The notes under the pieces: model-generated
What the model was told of the DNA's origin: nothing
The model's database searches: none
The model's input: the letters and a program-made list of their open reading frames with translations, nothing else
NCBI RefSeq assembly: GCF_014839805.1
Contig: NC_051132.1
Span: 868,001 to 932,000 of the forward strand
Reading direction: 5' to 3'
DNA from: Manduca sexta
Taxonomy: Eukaryota; Arthropoda; Insecta; Lepidoptera; Sphingidae
DNA: 64,000 bases
Made by a program: the position numbers and the translations under genes
Shown: one piece after another, positions 24,701 to 34,200 of the stretch
Position numbering within the stretch: the stretch's first letter is position 1
Layout: every line of letters starts with the position of its first letter

Positions 24701-26905
24701 TCTCTAGAAAATACGACTTAAGATAACTTTATTGTTCCTACCATTCATTTTTTCAAGTGTCGACGCTTCGGATTCACTTGTTTTCATATCGTGGGTTTTG
24801 GAATCTTCCATGATCCTCATATGGTCACCGCGAGCTCTTTCATCCATCTCCACTGTGGGCAGCTCGCGTACTTTACTTGTATTCTCCTGTAACGTCTTCT
24901 TTCTGGTCTCTTCTCTTCTCAACAAATTGTTAGCGAGCCGCAAGACTTCCTTGTTATCATTCATTTTATCTTTTATTTCAAAGAGAAGATCATTAATTCT
25001 TTTATTTCGCTCTAATTCTTGTTGTTTGAATTCTGCCAGCTTTTTGTTTCTTTCATCTTTATAGACGATATCAATGTCCCAGAACTCTTTGCGGCCAGTT
25101 TGTATATCTTCCTTTTCTTTTTCTGTAATCTGTTGCGTTTCAGATAGATCTTCTTCTTTGTCGGCTGGGACCTTTTGAGGCATAATTTCTTTAGATGGAT
25201 GTAAAACCTCTCGGGACTTTAACAGTACTTCATCAACTTCTTTGATAAAAGTCTTACATTCCTGATTCCTTAGTTCAAAACTAACCTTTCTTTGATTAAT
25301 TCTTTGTTCATGACATTTCAATTCACTATGAAGATTACTTATAGCTGTATTAATATCGTCTATTTGGGTATCTGTGACTGTTTCGTTATCTTCTATTGAC
25401 ACGTCAGGATCATCATTATTACCTGACATTTTAGTATCAACATTATGCTTTAACGTTCCCTTAGTATTCTTCCTCTCTCTTCGTAACATATCGCTTTCAT
25501 CTTTAATCTTTTGATATGCAATATTAGATTTTCTAGAATTTTCTAAAGCCTCATTAACATCGTTCAATAATTCGTTCATGCTATTTAACTTGTTAGTAAT
25601 ATCTTCACGAATAAGAGTGCTGAGGTTTTCAGCGCCTTCGACAATGTTACGAGCTAAACTTTTCATTTCTTTAAATTCTAATTCTTTGTTATCTTGATTT
25701 TCGGAATTACTCGTTTCAAATATATTTTCTAATGCGCTATGAAGAGTTTGTTCCATTTTTTCGTCAAAAACTTGCCTATTCGTCGGTTGAACAGTTTGAT
25801 CGTTTTCTGGAACTGATTTTTCTATGTCGACGTAAGATTGCAGTTCTCTTTCATCTTTAGCCTCTGTATTATTATTTTCATTGGCCATTGGTGCTTTAGT
25901 TAAAACAGAATTTATTTCACGTAGAGCCTTCTCAGTGTCCTTTAGTTTAGCTTTGAAAGTCTTGGGAAATACTTGCTCTACATCGACTATCTCTTCTTCC
26001 TCTATTGGTTCGTTGTCCTTTTTCTTGATTTCTCCGCTGAGATCGGGTCTTACTGGATTATCAGTCAATGAAATGTTCATAGCTTCATTAATGGAATACT
26101 TTTCTTTAATTTCGTCAAACGCAGAGCGACGAATTTGCCCCTTAATTAATTGTGTGGAAGATTCCTTTAGGACTGGATCTATTGGTATTTCAACATAATC
26201 GATTGAAGAATTCTTTGAAGTTTCTGGATCATCATATCTATCAGCCAATTTATGTAGCATATCCTTAGTCTCCTGGAATCTGGTTTCGTAGGATTTATCA
26301 GTGTATTGACTGACTACTTTTTCTATAGCTAAAAATTCTTCATCATTTTCAGACTCGTCTGAGTTAGGCTTGTTAAATTGTTCTTTTTCATAAACTTTAG
26401 CACTCTTTGTTTCATAATCGGTAACAGAATTCATCAAGGCAGTCATATTTTTGTAGTTAATTTTGTTGATTTCTTCAGATCCCTTAGCAGATTCAATCTC
26501 ATTTCTCATATCAGTGTATCCAACTATATTTATATCTTCCAAAGGAATAGCTACTTCCTTGTGATCTTCATTGTTTGTTAAGATTTGTATCTGTCTAGCT
26601 TTTTCAGCTATTACAGGACTATCTTTGATCATCTCTTTTATTTCTTTTGACGATAGTGGTCTATTATGTTCTTCGATCTTCGTGAATGGCTGCCCAGTCA
26701 TTACTTCATACTCGGACTTCACTTCACCAGGATGCGATGCAGCGATGTATGGTCTTTTGCCTTCTTTTAACGGCTTTAGTTCATTTTCAATAGCCTTCTC
26801 TATTACCTCTTTTGGAAGTTTGGCGTCTTGAAAGAACAATTTTAATTCTTCACGCTTTTTTTTAATGTATGTGGGATCACTTAAAGGGCAATTGGCTGTA
26901 TCCAT
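9758..26905 (-). CDS. DNAAF1: Dynein axonemal assembly factor 1 (LRRC50; Drosophila dtr homologue), 16 exons
   Basis: Coding exons in order of transcription: 26905-24742, 24506-24295, 18810-18531, 18267-18154, 17882-17705, 17485-17356, 16908-16692, 15981-15828, 15620-15529, 15387-14893, 14551-14367, 14031-13875, 12749-12633, 12007-11696, 11419-11223, 10501-9758. All junctions have GT/AG and matching phase; the sum is 5748 nt, 1915 residues. The start at 26905 is the first ATG after an in-frame TAA. Residues 1-721 (exon 1) are a Lys/Glu-rich coiled-coil-like extension. The family's conserved start [16 protein letters not shown] comes at about residue 764. SDS22-type leucine-rich repeats follow ([29 protein letters not shown]), then the LRR cap [10 protein letters not shown] and [17 protein letters not shown]. 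The rest is acidic and low in complexity. DNAAF1 is a cytoplasmic factor that preassembles axonemal dynein arms; in insects it should act in sperm flagella and chordotonal cilia. The extension could belong to another gene, but the splice phase fits. Confidence 0.9.
12053..12417. mobile_element. 365-bp near-perfect hairpin element flanked by TTAA
   Basis: Two arms of about 178 bp, differing by only three positions (two 1-nt indels, one substitution), surround a loop of about 9 nt near 12232. The element begins TTAAGGTGGTAGC and ends GCTACCACCTTAA, so both ends coincide with TTAA, the target site of piggyBac-type transposition. It has no coding capacity. It fills more than half of the DNAAF1 intron between exons 13 and 14, ending 45 nt from the exon-14 acceptor. 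The piggyBac link is inference from TTAA only. Confidence 0.9.
12985..13140 (-). repeat. R1 repeat, partial, minus
   Basis: Contains AGTCGACACAATTATGCCGG and the TGATCCCGGAACGCGACACACTT end of the family in reverse orientation. Degenerate; in the DNAAF1 intron between exons 12 and 13. Confidence 0.65.
13237..13872 (+). mobile_element. SINE family A copy with a duplicated 3' end, flanked by a 12-bp direct repeat
   Basis: The SINE head (TAGCCTAGTTGAG A box, GGTTCAAATCC B box) starts near 13250 and its tail is at 13535-13565. A second copy of the 3' end (ACAGTATATAATACAGGGCT) lies at 13836-13860 after about 270 bp of unrelated sequence. TTAAGGACCCGT occurs at 13237-13248 and again at 13861-13872, which looks like the target duplication around the whole block. 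The right repeat is 2 nt inside the intron next to the DNAAF1 exon-12 donor. Confidence 0.8.
16114..16690. other. DNAAF1 intron between exons 7 and 8, no gene seen
   Basis: A 118-codon minus-strand frame (16114-16470) is present, but it shows no known domain. It is AT-rich at its end and sits in intron sequence. Probably a dispersed repeat; not annotated as a gene. Confidence 0.5.
18945..19215 (-). repeat. Dispersed retroposon-like repeat, composite
   Basis: It shares CAGGGTCCCAAACTATCTCC and, in the other direction, GAGCTTCCGTTGCGTG with the element at 39225-39745. It lies just outside the large foldback element, in DNAAF1 intron 2. Confidence 0.6.
19230..20438. mobile_element. 1.2-kb foldback element with about 500-bp inverted arms
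   Basis: The left arm (19230-19732) and right arm (about 19924-20438) are near-identical reverse complements, differing mainly by scattered substitutions, a few small indels and a short divergent patch near the outer ends. The ends read TAGTCCATTGAAA. A spacer of about 190 bp carries its own smaller inverted repeat (AGCATTTTGACT at 19866 and its complement at 19897-19908). Each arm contains the same short frame (beginning [15 protein letters not shown]), which is expected from the duplication and is not evidence of a gene. A TA target duplication is possible. It lies in DNAAF1 intron 2. Confidence 0.88.
20797..20802 (-). promoter_or_regulatory. Polyadenylation signal of the nested secreted-protein gene
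   Basis: AATAAA on the minus strand, about 100 nt after the stop codon at 20903 and followed by a T/G-rich stretch. Confidence 0.65.
20903..21304 (-). CDS. Small secreted proline-rich repeat protein, nested in DNAAF1 intron 2
   Basis: 133 residues from ATG at 21304 to TAA at 20903. The N-terminus [20 protein letters not shown] is a clear signal peptide. The mature chain is extremely rich in Pro, Val, Ala and Leu. From about residue 60 it consists of a 16-residue unit ([16 protein letters not shown] and variants) repeated three and a half times; there is no Cys in the mature part. The ATG is 4 nt after an acceptor (TTTTTAG). A 31-nt non-coding exon (about 21733-21703) ends in a strong donor AAG/GTGAGT, and a TATA box lies upstream. 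Promoter, 5' exon, intron, CDS and poly(A) signal all fit inside one intron on the host gene's strand. I do not recognise the family. Such proteins in insects are usually extracellular matrix, cuticle, silk or secretion components, but that is only inference. Confidence 0.82.
   Translation of the reverse strand: MKSMVALFAVLAVAVAMPAPPPPGPLVQIVVNVNAQEHPAPPAPPAVIPVLPDMPIVPEPIVLPPAPVPEVIVPGPAVLPPPALPEVIVPAPAVLPPPSLPEVILPAPAVLPPPSLPEVILPEPVVMPDPVMP
20945..21125 (-). repeat. 48-bp tandem repeat coding the 16-residue units
   Basis: The DNA unit AGGAGGGAGCACTGC... recurs every 48 bp with high identity through the middle repeats, indicating recent expansion by unequal exchange or slippage. Length polymorphism between alleles would be expected. 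Confidence 0.8.
21703..21733 (-). other. Predicted 5' non-coding exon of the nested gene
   Basis: Its start is placed at an A in a TTCACAA context 31 nt downstream of the TATA start. Its end is fixed by the donor GAAG/GTGAGT. The intron 21702-21309 (394 nt) joins it to the coding exon. Confidence 0.6.
21755..21764 (-). promoter_or_regulatory. TATA box of the nested gene
   Basis: TATATAAATA on the minus strand, about 31 bp before the inferred start of transcription. A strong TATA box suits a tissue-specific, highly expressed secreted-protein gene. Confidence 0.7.
22308..22545 (+). repeat. R1 repeat, copy
   Basis: Nearly complete, from TGCTGGTGGTAGGATAT through CAGCCTGTGTATATCCGG and ACAGGCCGGCATAATTGTG to ACCATCAGGTGCA. 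This is one of the best-preserved copies. Confidence 0.8.
23110..23260 (-). mobile_element. SINE family B, copy 3
   Basis: GTCGCCATATCAGGCACAAAT and, toward the other end, the complement of the B box (GGATTTGAACC). Minus orientation, degenerate. Confidence 0.65.
24080..24280 (+). mobile_element. SINE family A, 5'-truncated, next to a DNAAF1 donor
   Basis: Starts within the body (AACGGTGAAGGAAAACATCG) and runs to the ATTATT tail. The tRNA head is missing. Its 3' end lies about 14 nt from the exon-2 splice donor at 24295. Confidence 0.8.
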
Positions 26906-26995
26906 ATCTTCTTTATATTATTTACGCCGCAATTCTTTAGTATCTGGGCAAATTATAAATTCCTGGTTGTCACTCAAAACATACCATGATTATCT

Positions 26996-27009
26996 ATTAC
27001 TATGGCAAC
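26996..27009 (-). promoter_or_regulatory. X-box (RFX binding site) of DNAAF1
   Basis: The plus strand reads ATTACTATGGCAAC, which satisfies every position of the X-box consensus RTHNYYWTRRNRAC known from ciliary genes. It is 91 bp upstream of the DNAAF1 ATG, the distance usual for functional X-boxes. RFX factors drive ciliary and flagellar genes, which fits DNAAF1. Binding itself is inferred. Confidence 0.7.
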
Positions 27010-27238
27010 GGAAATAATAGAATAATGTTTGATCGAAATTCAAAACGTATTTGAATAATGGCGCCCTAATATAATTCCGTTTGACGCTATTTATATTGTA
27101 ACTATAATTTTGTATAATGTATTTTTTTTATCATGTAATTTATTGATCGTAGTCAATAATGAAATTATTATTTTTGTGTCACATAAAAATTGGAACAATT
27201 ATTTATAACATGTTTCATAATATTCTAAGCTATTTTCC

Positions 27239-27277
27239 GTTATATATTATAATATATAACTATATTATAATATAGTT
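27239..27277. repeat. Two overlapping perfect AT palindromes
   Basis: A 22-bp palindrome (27239-27260, GTTATATATTATA and complement) and a 20-bp palindrome (27258-27277, AACTATATTA and complement) overlap by three bases in the divergent promoter. They may simply reflect AT richness. Confidence 0.7.
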
Positions 27278-27496
27278 TTCGAAATATACAGCCTAAATAA
27301 TAAATAAGGTTTACCTGTCAAATAACAAAATATGATCTATCAAACGCTCTTTGTCTTTCATTGTTTGTCAATTTTGTTAATAACAATTTGATACTGATAT
27401 TAAAAATTGAATTGAATTGATACTGATATCAAAATAAATACAATTCCTATTCACAATAAATATTAACCTGAATATAATACAAAGGAGTTGTCTAAA

Positions 27497-30298
27497 ATGA
27501 CGGACGAACGCAACTTTCGGTCATCGTATTACGAAAAAGTCGGATGCCGGGGTGTCGAAGAAAAAAAATCTTTAGAAATTCTTATGAAAGAGAAACCATG
27601 GGATAAAGTGAAGCTGAAGCAGTTTTGTTTGCGATTCACTGTACCTGCAGCGTACAGGAACTTAGTATGGAAGGTGTTGTTGGGTAGGTGTCGTAAAAAC
27701 AGATTTTAACCTTTGTTTATCAATGAAGGCTTTCGTTTTCATAATAGACTATTTATTGGGTAGGTCTCTGCTCTGTGATGGTCCGTTATCGCTTTTTCTA
27801 TTCTTGAAGTTAAACAACAGCGTGCATGCACTGTACTATTCTGACTTAATGAACACGCCTATGCTATGCTGCAAAAGAAACACAACTATTCTTAAGTTTC
27901 GAGAAGAAATACCAATAGACTAACACTCGATACTCACTTAATATTTTCTTAATTAAAAAAACTGAGTAACATACTTCACTGCAGACAAATGAGTATTGTA
28001 ATTAATATTGTATACTCATAAATAGAGATACTATGTGAATTTAAATTAAATGTACATAATATTTTTTTATAAAAAAATAACTAATAACACACATATAAAC
28101 TTACTAATAAAAATATGCTTTCACTATAAAATTTTCTTTCCAGACATACTGCCAGTTTACCCAGACTCCCACCAGTTTGTGATGGAGCAGAGAACAGAGC
28201 AGTACCAGGATCTCTTGTACGCTGTGGAGTTACTGGAGCTCATAGATATGAACGCTCCTAGAAGCAAAATCCTGTTGGAAATGTGGCTGCTTGAAAATGA
28301 GGAACGGAAACCCCCTGTGTTCCTTGAAACTAATTTTTGTGTAAGTTTTATAATTATAACTTTTTATATTCAAACACATAATCCCTTCATCCCCAAGGGG
28401 CTGGGTGGGTGTTATCAAGAAACCAATGATGTAATAAGGGTTGAGCCTTTTGCCATATGAGGCACATATTCCATACTATAGACTGATACTAAACAGAAAA
28501 TTCCGATATAATTTTGCAAAACCTGGGACCTAAGAGTGATGTCATTTCACATAGCTACTCCACAGGGGCCCTTTTATAAAACACTAAAATTTCTCAATAA
28601 CTATAACCTAGGCCTTTTTATAAAAAAAGAAAAGTTTTAGGATAGTCTATAAATGATTGTTTTTTTTTTATAATTTATATCAAGCACTAGAATGATGTGA
28701 AGAGAGTCAACCATTGAATCTTCCACAGAAACCCTAGCATAAATGGGCAACTGTGAATTTGTGGTTTAGTTGGTGTATGGAGGTCAAAAATTCTTTCATT
28801 CTGAAGTCCTATCTCTCCTTGTAAACCATTTAAAACTGTTTACCTCCATTATGAAATTATACTGTATATGGTAGCAGTAGAAAAAAATCCATCAGTTTTA
28901 TTGAGCTTTTGACATAAAGTGAATTATATGAATACATAACAGAAATTAATATTATATGGACTTGGAAAAACTTCCACTGCACCTGATGGTAAGTGGAGTA
29001 ATGTCCAGATAGACCATTGACTGACAAGAGGTGATTATCCCTCTCCAGTTGACATAATCTAGAAGTCACAAAACAAATTAATAAATATGTACACAATTCT
29101 TCATTAATCAATACTTTCAAATCTTTCCAGTCTGCAGACACATTCATACCCATAGCAGAGACATTGCTAGAATTGTATGGGGATGAAGTGGATGTCTATT
29201 GGCTGTGCAAGAGTTTGACAGAGGTGGTAAAACAGATGCAGCGAGACATACACAAGCTAAAGGAGGCGTTCTATGCCATGCTAGAGAAGGAGGATGGAGA
29301 GTTATTTACGTAAGGTTTATTCTACAGTTTATTGCTCATGAGTTTCTAGCCTTTCCCACTACAAGTCACTTAATCACTGTATCTATAGCACCATCTACAT
29401 GACGGAACGCTATCGCTAACACGGCGCGGCAGAAAGTGGATGCTTCTCTGTCTATCTCGTCAGATATAAAAGGCGACAGTGTGTTTACTATGCCTGATGG
29501 TAAGCTCATTGCAGTTTTGGTGCTATGATGTTTCGGTAAGAGATATTATGTCCAACAAAAGAAAATTATACTGTATGTTGGTTGAAATATATTATTTTAT
29601 GAGTAAAAACATTATAAGTATTAGTTATATAATATTCTTAAATATTGCTTTTATTTCAGACACCTATGTGACATCAATGCACTGGAGGTGTTACCGCTGA
29701 CAAAGTGGTTCAACTGTTGCTTTGCAGGTGTTTTGGACGATACATCATTGACAAAGTAATTCTCACAGAAAAATATATTCTAACTTATCTGATTTTATAG
29801 AATTTTTGATGAGTGGTAACCAAATCTTTTCCTAATTTACAGTGCAACCGAAGACATTTTTGATTTTTTTAATGAGAAAATGTAATGACAATGTTCAATT
29901 TTCAGAATTTGGGACAAATTGTGCAGTGGTGCCCCAAAAGTATTGCCATTTGTGGCTGTAATGCTAGTTATTACGTTACGACGAAAAATTCTAAGGGCTA
30001 AAAATCCTGAAGACGTCATAAAATGCGTTTCAGAGGTATTTTTTTTTATTTCATCATACAGTATGTTAAATTTATTGTCGTAACATTATATTTAATTTAA
30101 TTTTTGTACAGACAGCCTTGCCCAAAATAAATCATTAAGAAATTAAGAGACATGAGTTTTCTTTTTTTAAATTTTCTCTTAAAATAGTATTATTTGCAGA
30201 TACCAGAACAATGTGAAGAAGTGATAGCAAATAAAGCTATAGACTTATGGCAGTACTACGGAGCTCAGCCGCAGAACGATCAACTGGCGAAAAAATGA
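27497..30298 (+). CDS. TBC1D7: TBC1 domain family member 7 (TSC complex subunit), 6 exons
   Basis: Exons 27497-27683, 28144-28340, 29131-29309, 29660-29755, 29906-30035 and 30200-30298 join in phase to 295 residues, close to the family's usual 293. The N-terminus has [20 protein letters not shown] and LVWKVLL, the family's opening signature. Later landmarks are [29 protein letters not shown] and the C-terminal [21 protein letters not shown]1D7 is the third subunit of the TSC1-TSC2 complex, which restrains Rheb and mTORC1 on lysosomes; it has a Rab-GAP-type TBC fold. I see neither the arginine-finger (IxxDxxR) nor the glutamine-finger (YxQ) motif, consistent with a mainly structural role. The gene shares a divergent promoter with DNAAF1. 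A SINE-B copy and an R1 fragment sit in intron 2. No damage was found. Confidence 0.95.
28435..28562 (-). mobile_element. SINE family B, copy 4, degenerate
   Basis: Shares GCCATATGAGGCACATATTCC and AACCTGGGACCTAAGAG with the copy at 23110-23260. In TBC1D7 intron 2. Confidence 0.6.
28965..29065 (-). repeat. R1 repeat fragment
   Basis: CCACTGCACCTGATGGTAAG and CCAGTTGACATAAT correspond to the 3' half of R1 in reverse. In TBC1D7 intron 2, about 65 nt before exon 3. Confidence 0.6.
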
Positions 30299-30300
30299 TG

Positions 30301-30338
30301 TATGACCTTCTAATGAGTCTAACTCATTAGAAGGCATA
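30301..30338 (+). other. Stem-loop directly after the TBC1D7 stop codon
   Basis: A 13-bp perfect stem (CCTTCTAATGAGT with its complement, 30306-30318 and 30322-30334) closes a 3-nt loop. After a bulged A it is extended by TATG/CATA. It begins 3 nt past the TGA. Function unknown. Confidence 0.6.
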
Positions 30339-30495
30339 CCTTTGGAATGGATAGGAGGTAGAGTTGACCGAATAAGTTTTTTCGGCTTAAAAAAAATAAC
30401 TTTCAAAATTAAATCGTAAATTATATGTGGCTATTGTTATAAGGTAAGATTGCTTGTAATATGTGTAAGTAACATGTACATAATTGCTGTTTGAG

Positions 30496-30501
30496 TAATA
30501 A
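30496..30501 (+). promoter_or_regulatory. Candidate poly(A) signal of TBC1D7
   Basis: AATAAA about 200 nt after the stop codon. Confidence 0.55.
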
Positions 30502-30708
30502 ATATTATGTTAAAATTTATAAACCAAAAACTGAGTTTTTTTTAAAAGTACGGACTAAAATCACTAAGTACATACTTTGATTACTATAATACATACTTTT
30601 AAAAAAAGTAAGTACAATTATTTAATTAGCGTCTAATGTATCTAGTTACTAGTACACTAGTCTAGTTTTAGTCTTTGAAGGGACAAGGTATATTATATGC
30701 GATAAACC

Positions 30709-30897
30709 TTCAGCACTGTATATAATATACTGTCCTACTATTGAGCACGGGTAGCTCCTCTACTACTGAGAGGGATTAGGCTTTAGTCCACCACGCTGGC
30801 TTAGTGCGGATTGGTAGACTCCACACACCCTCGAAAATTCCTAATAATTTCTTAGGTATGTAGGTTTTCTCACGATGTTTTCCTTCACCGTTAAAAT
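30709..30897 (-). mobile_element. SINE family A, truncated
   Basis: Runs from the tail side (TATATAATATACTGTCC) through GGATTAGG and CACGATGTTTTCCTTCACCG, where it breaks off before the tRNA head. It lies between TBC1D7 and EpsinR. Confidence 0.75.
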
Positions 30898-31202
30898 AAT
30901 ATAGATTATTCAAAATACAATGAAATAAATTATTCGTCGTAATAATTTTTCAAATATTGGCCATCGCTGACTCTGAGTCGCAGACACAGAAAGCTATTGA
31001 TCATTAGTATTTATTACATGGCAACAAATGTTGACAATTTTAATTTTAACAATAAACTGGCAACATTCACCTGTCGTCGCCATTTTGCAAGAATGTCAGC
31101 CAAATCATCAGAACAAGTTTTTTAACCAAATTTTATGTTGTTTGAAGTTATATTGCGGTGATTTTGTGTTTCGGACTTTATTTGATTTGTTAAACAGGAA
31201 AA

Positions 31203-34200
31203 ATGGACCGCTTCATAAGTATGTGGAAAGTGCGGGAGTTAGCGGATAAAGTGTAAGTATTTAACTAGTTGTATTTCATTTTTATGTTCATTTGTACCAT
31301 CTGGTTGGTTGATAGAGAGTTTATTCAGTGATTGAAGTATTACGAATGCTAAATAAGTACTCTCTCAGTGGTAGATGGCTGCTTAGCTCTCAACCAACGT
31401 GCATTTTTTCATCAAAGTTTCGTAGAAGCCATTCACGCAAGCCGGAATCGTTTATGCTTAAAATAATTTATTTAAACGGTTTACCAATTAATTATTGGTT
31501 AGATTAAATACCGGTTTGCCAATGATCAACTGTAAAGAACTAACAATATACTAAACGCTGCTATTTTCGTACAAACTTCCTGTTTAATGTCACTTTCATT
31601 TGATAGAGTACCAACCCATCATAAACATGTGACATTATGTTACAAGCATTCTACTCATACGTAAATGTATACATGAACTGCTACTGAATGTGCTGTACTA
31701 TGTAAAAACACTAAACCTATAGGAATCCTCTCAGATTATTGTAGCTTGTGTCAATATTATTATAATTCTGAACATTGACCATCTACTTAACTTCCAGGAG
31801 AATGTAATCATATTGACAAAATTAAGAAAAAGCTTTGTACTTGTCCCACTATTAAGTCTGTTATAATTGAGTGGAGGATGTCTCATTCACTTTATTCTAT
31901 TGAATTACAGGAAATGTTGTACTCTACAGAATTAACAAATACATTGATAACATATAGGCACATTTAGAATTATAATTGATAATAATAGAATCATAACTGT
32001 AACTTCTTTTTGTACTATATGCTGTACTTGCTTTATACCTTTGAACTAATTTTGAAAAGAACAACACTAGAGTTTCTTACCTGTTCTTCTCTGGTGGATA
32101 CTGCTGTAATTACTGAATCTAAATAATGTTTAACATTTTACAGACTAAAATAAATTTGTTTAATTACAAATTACATAATTAGCTTAGGTGGAAGTGTATG
32201 ACCAAAGTTTATCTTAGGGAGCCAGGAAATTTAAAATTTTGTTTCATATTAACAAATTACAAGCTAGTTGTGTTATTGCTCTTAATACATAACTATGTTA
32301 GCATATAGAAAGTACTTCTAGATGATTCTGATTAATATTAAGGAACTAAAAGCATTGTATATGTTGCCTTTATTTATTGCTATAAAATGACATAATTATA
32401 TTTCAGTTGTATTGTGTTTCCATTGCTATTGGTAAAATTATTTTGAATATAATACCTATGTTCTAAACTTTACCAATACATTAATTAATCTTGTAATTTA
32501 AAGGTGGGTTTTGATTATAATCTCATCAGGCAGGTAATCTGCTTGCATTGCTATGTTGTATGAAATAGGCTGATCTTGTTCATAATGTAAGTATTTTTAA
32601 AGAATAAATAAAATTATGCTATTGCAAATAAGTATGCATAGTAAGCAATAGTCAGCATAGTTCTAGGGGACTCCTTTTTTTAAGGGCAAACTGGGCCACC
32701 CTGAGTCTCAGGTTGGGTACTCAGTTTACAGAAGAAAACCTAAAAAGTGATGCATAATAATTGTATAAACAATAAATATGCACAACAAATGAAAGGTGTG
32801 TGAACTCAGCAGTTAAATTTGTGCCACATTTCAATACGCCTCGTTTACAAGAAGTCAAGGCCAATCATTAATTCACTTGTCATTGTGTGTGACAAAGAGA
32901 TGGCAATGACTGTTGTCAATTTTGGCTCATCTTTTTGTTTATAAAAAGAAACCCCAAATGTATTTATAGCAATTTTAATCTTATTTTATTTGCAATTTAT
33001 TGATTTTGGTTTTGGAAAGTTAAGAATTAGTTTTATCAAAGTTTAAAATTGTGGACAACAAACTATAGAGTGTTAAGTACGACTTATAAATACAGGTTTT
33101 GTTGGATCTTATCAGACTTGTTTTCTTAAGTGTCAGCATGTCTTGCAAATATTTAATGGTATGTTATCATTATCTACTATTTTTTGCATGCAACTCTGCC
33201 TGCAAAATAGTCTTTCCCTTTAATAAACATAATCAAATATAATAAATACAATCTGATACTGTACAAGTATAATTAGATATTAGTTTAGGAATTATAGAAT
33301 CTGTTAAAACTTTTATTACAAATCTGTTTTATAGATTACCCCCTATAAAGTAGGAAATTTAAATTATTTTTATACCAGTGTAGATAAATGGGAGATAATA
33401 TAATGCTCAGTCATCATTAAAATGTAGATAACTCAATATTGTTGTACATATAATTTATAATTTATAACATAATCACAAGTATTTAATCCATACTTCCATT
33501 ATTATTATATAAGTACTAACCACACCTGTGTAGGTCTAAATATATAAAATATTAGTCTCATCTCTAAGTTTTGAAATCTTATTGACATTGCAGTAGGTAT
33601 TTGGATTTCGAAGCATATGTATAATGCAGCGCCTTTGTCTCTATTATCATGAAAAAAATAAAAGACCAAGTAATAAAATAAAAGTCTAAAGATGTCTATC
33701 AAATACCTGAATGTCTAACTGAAATAAATCTAGACATTATATGTTTGAATCTTAAGCGTAATTGTGCTAATTATCAACCCAAGCCTCGCACATAGAAACT
33801 ACACTAAAAACTAAATTACTTTCCCTTCCTACCCCCATAATGTACAGTTGTGATAATAAATTAATGATCCGCGACAGCTATGTACAGAGTGGATTGTTAT
33901 GTTCCACTGATAGTGTTATCGGCGTGTCATTGATTAGCGCGCGATAAGCCGTTATGTCACAACCGACTCGGATTGAACCCTGGACAGGTGTAATTGTTTA
34001 GGACATATCTTATTTTCAGTATTTCATTTTGTGTTGGACAATAAATGTTCGACACCAATAATTATTATGTGGATTTTCTTTAAAGGGTACAGGGTGGTCA
34101 CCTTAACGCATTTTATGGTAAACGGAGTAGCGTGTAGATAGTGTGTTAACTGACGATATTTTATCCCTCTCAGTCGACGCAATTATGCCGGCCTGTTTTT

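Larger units (their letters stand above)
26906..27496. promoter_or_regulatory. Divergent promoter between DNAAF1 and TBC1D7
   Basis: 591 bp separate the two start codons, which face away from each other. The region is AT-rich. It holds an RFX X-box near the DNAAF1 side and two AT palindromes in the middle. No TATA box could be assigned to either gene. Confidence 0.6.

Noticed and set aside
30296..30318. Programmed stop readthrough of TBC1D7 driven by the stem-loop
   Set aside because: The frame after TGA meets a TAA after four codons, so an extension would be trivial.
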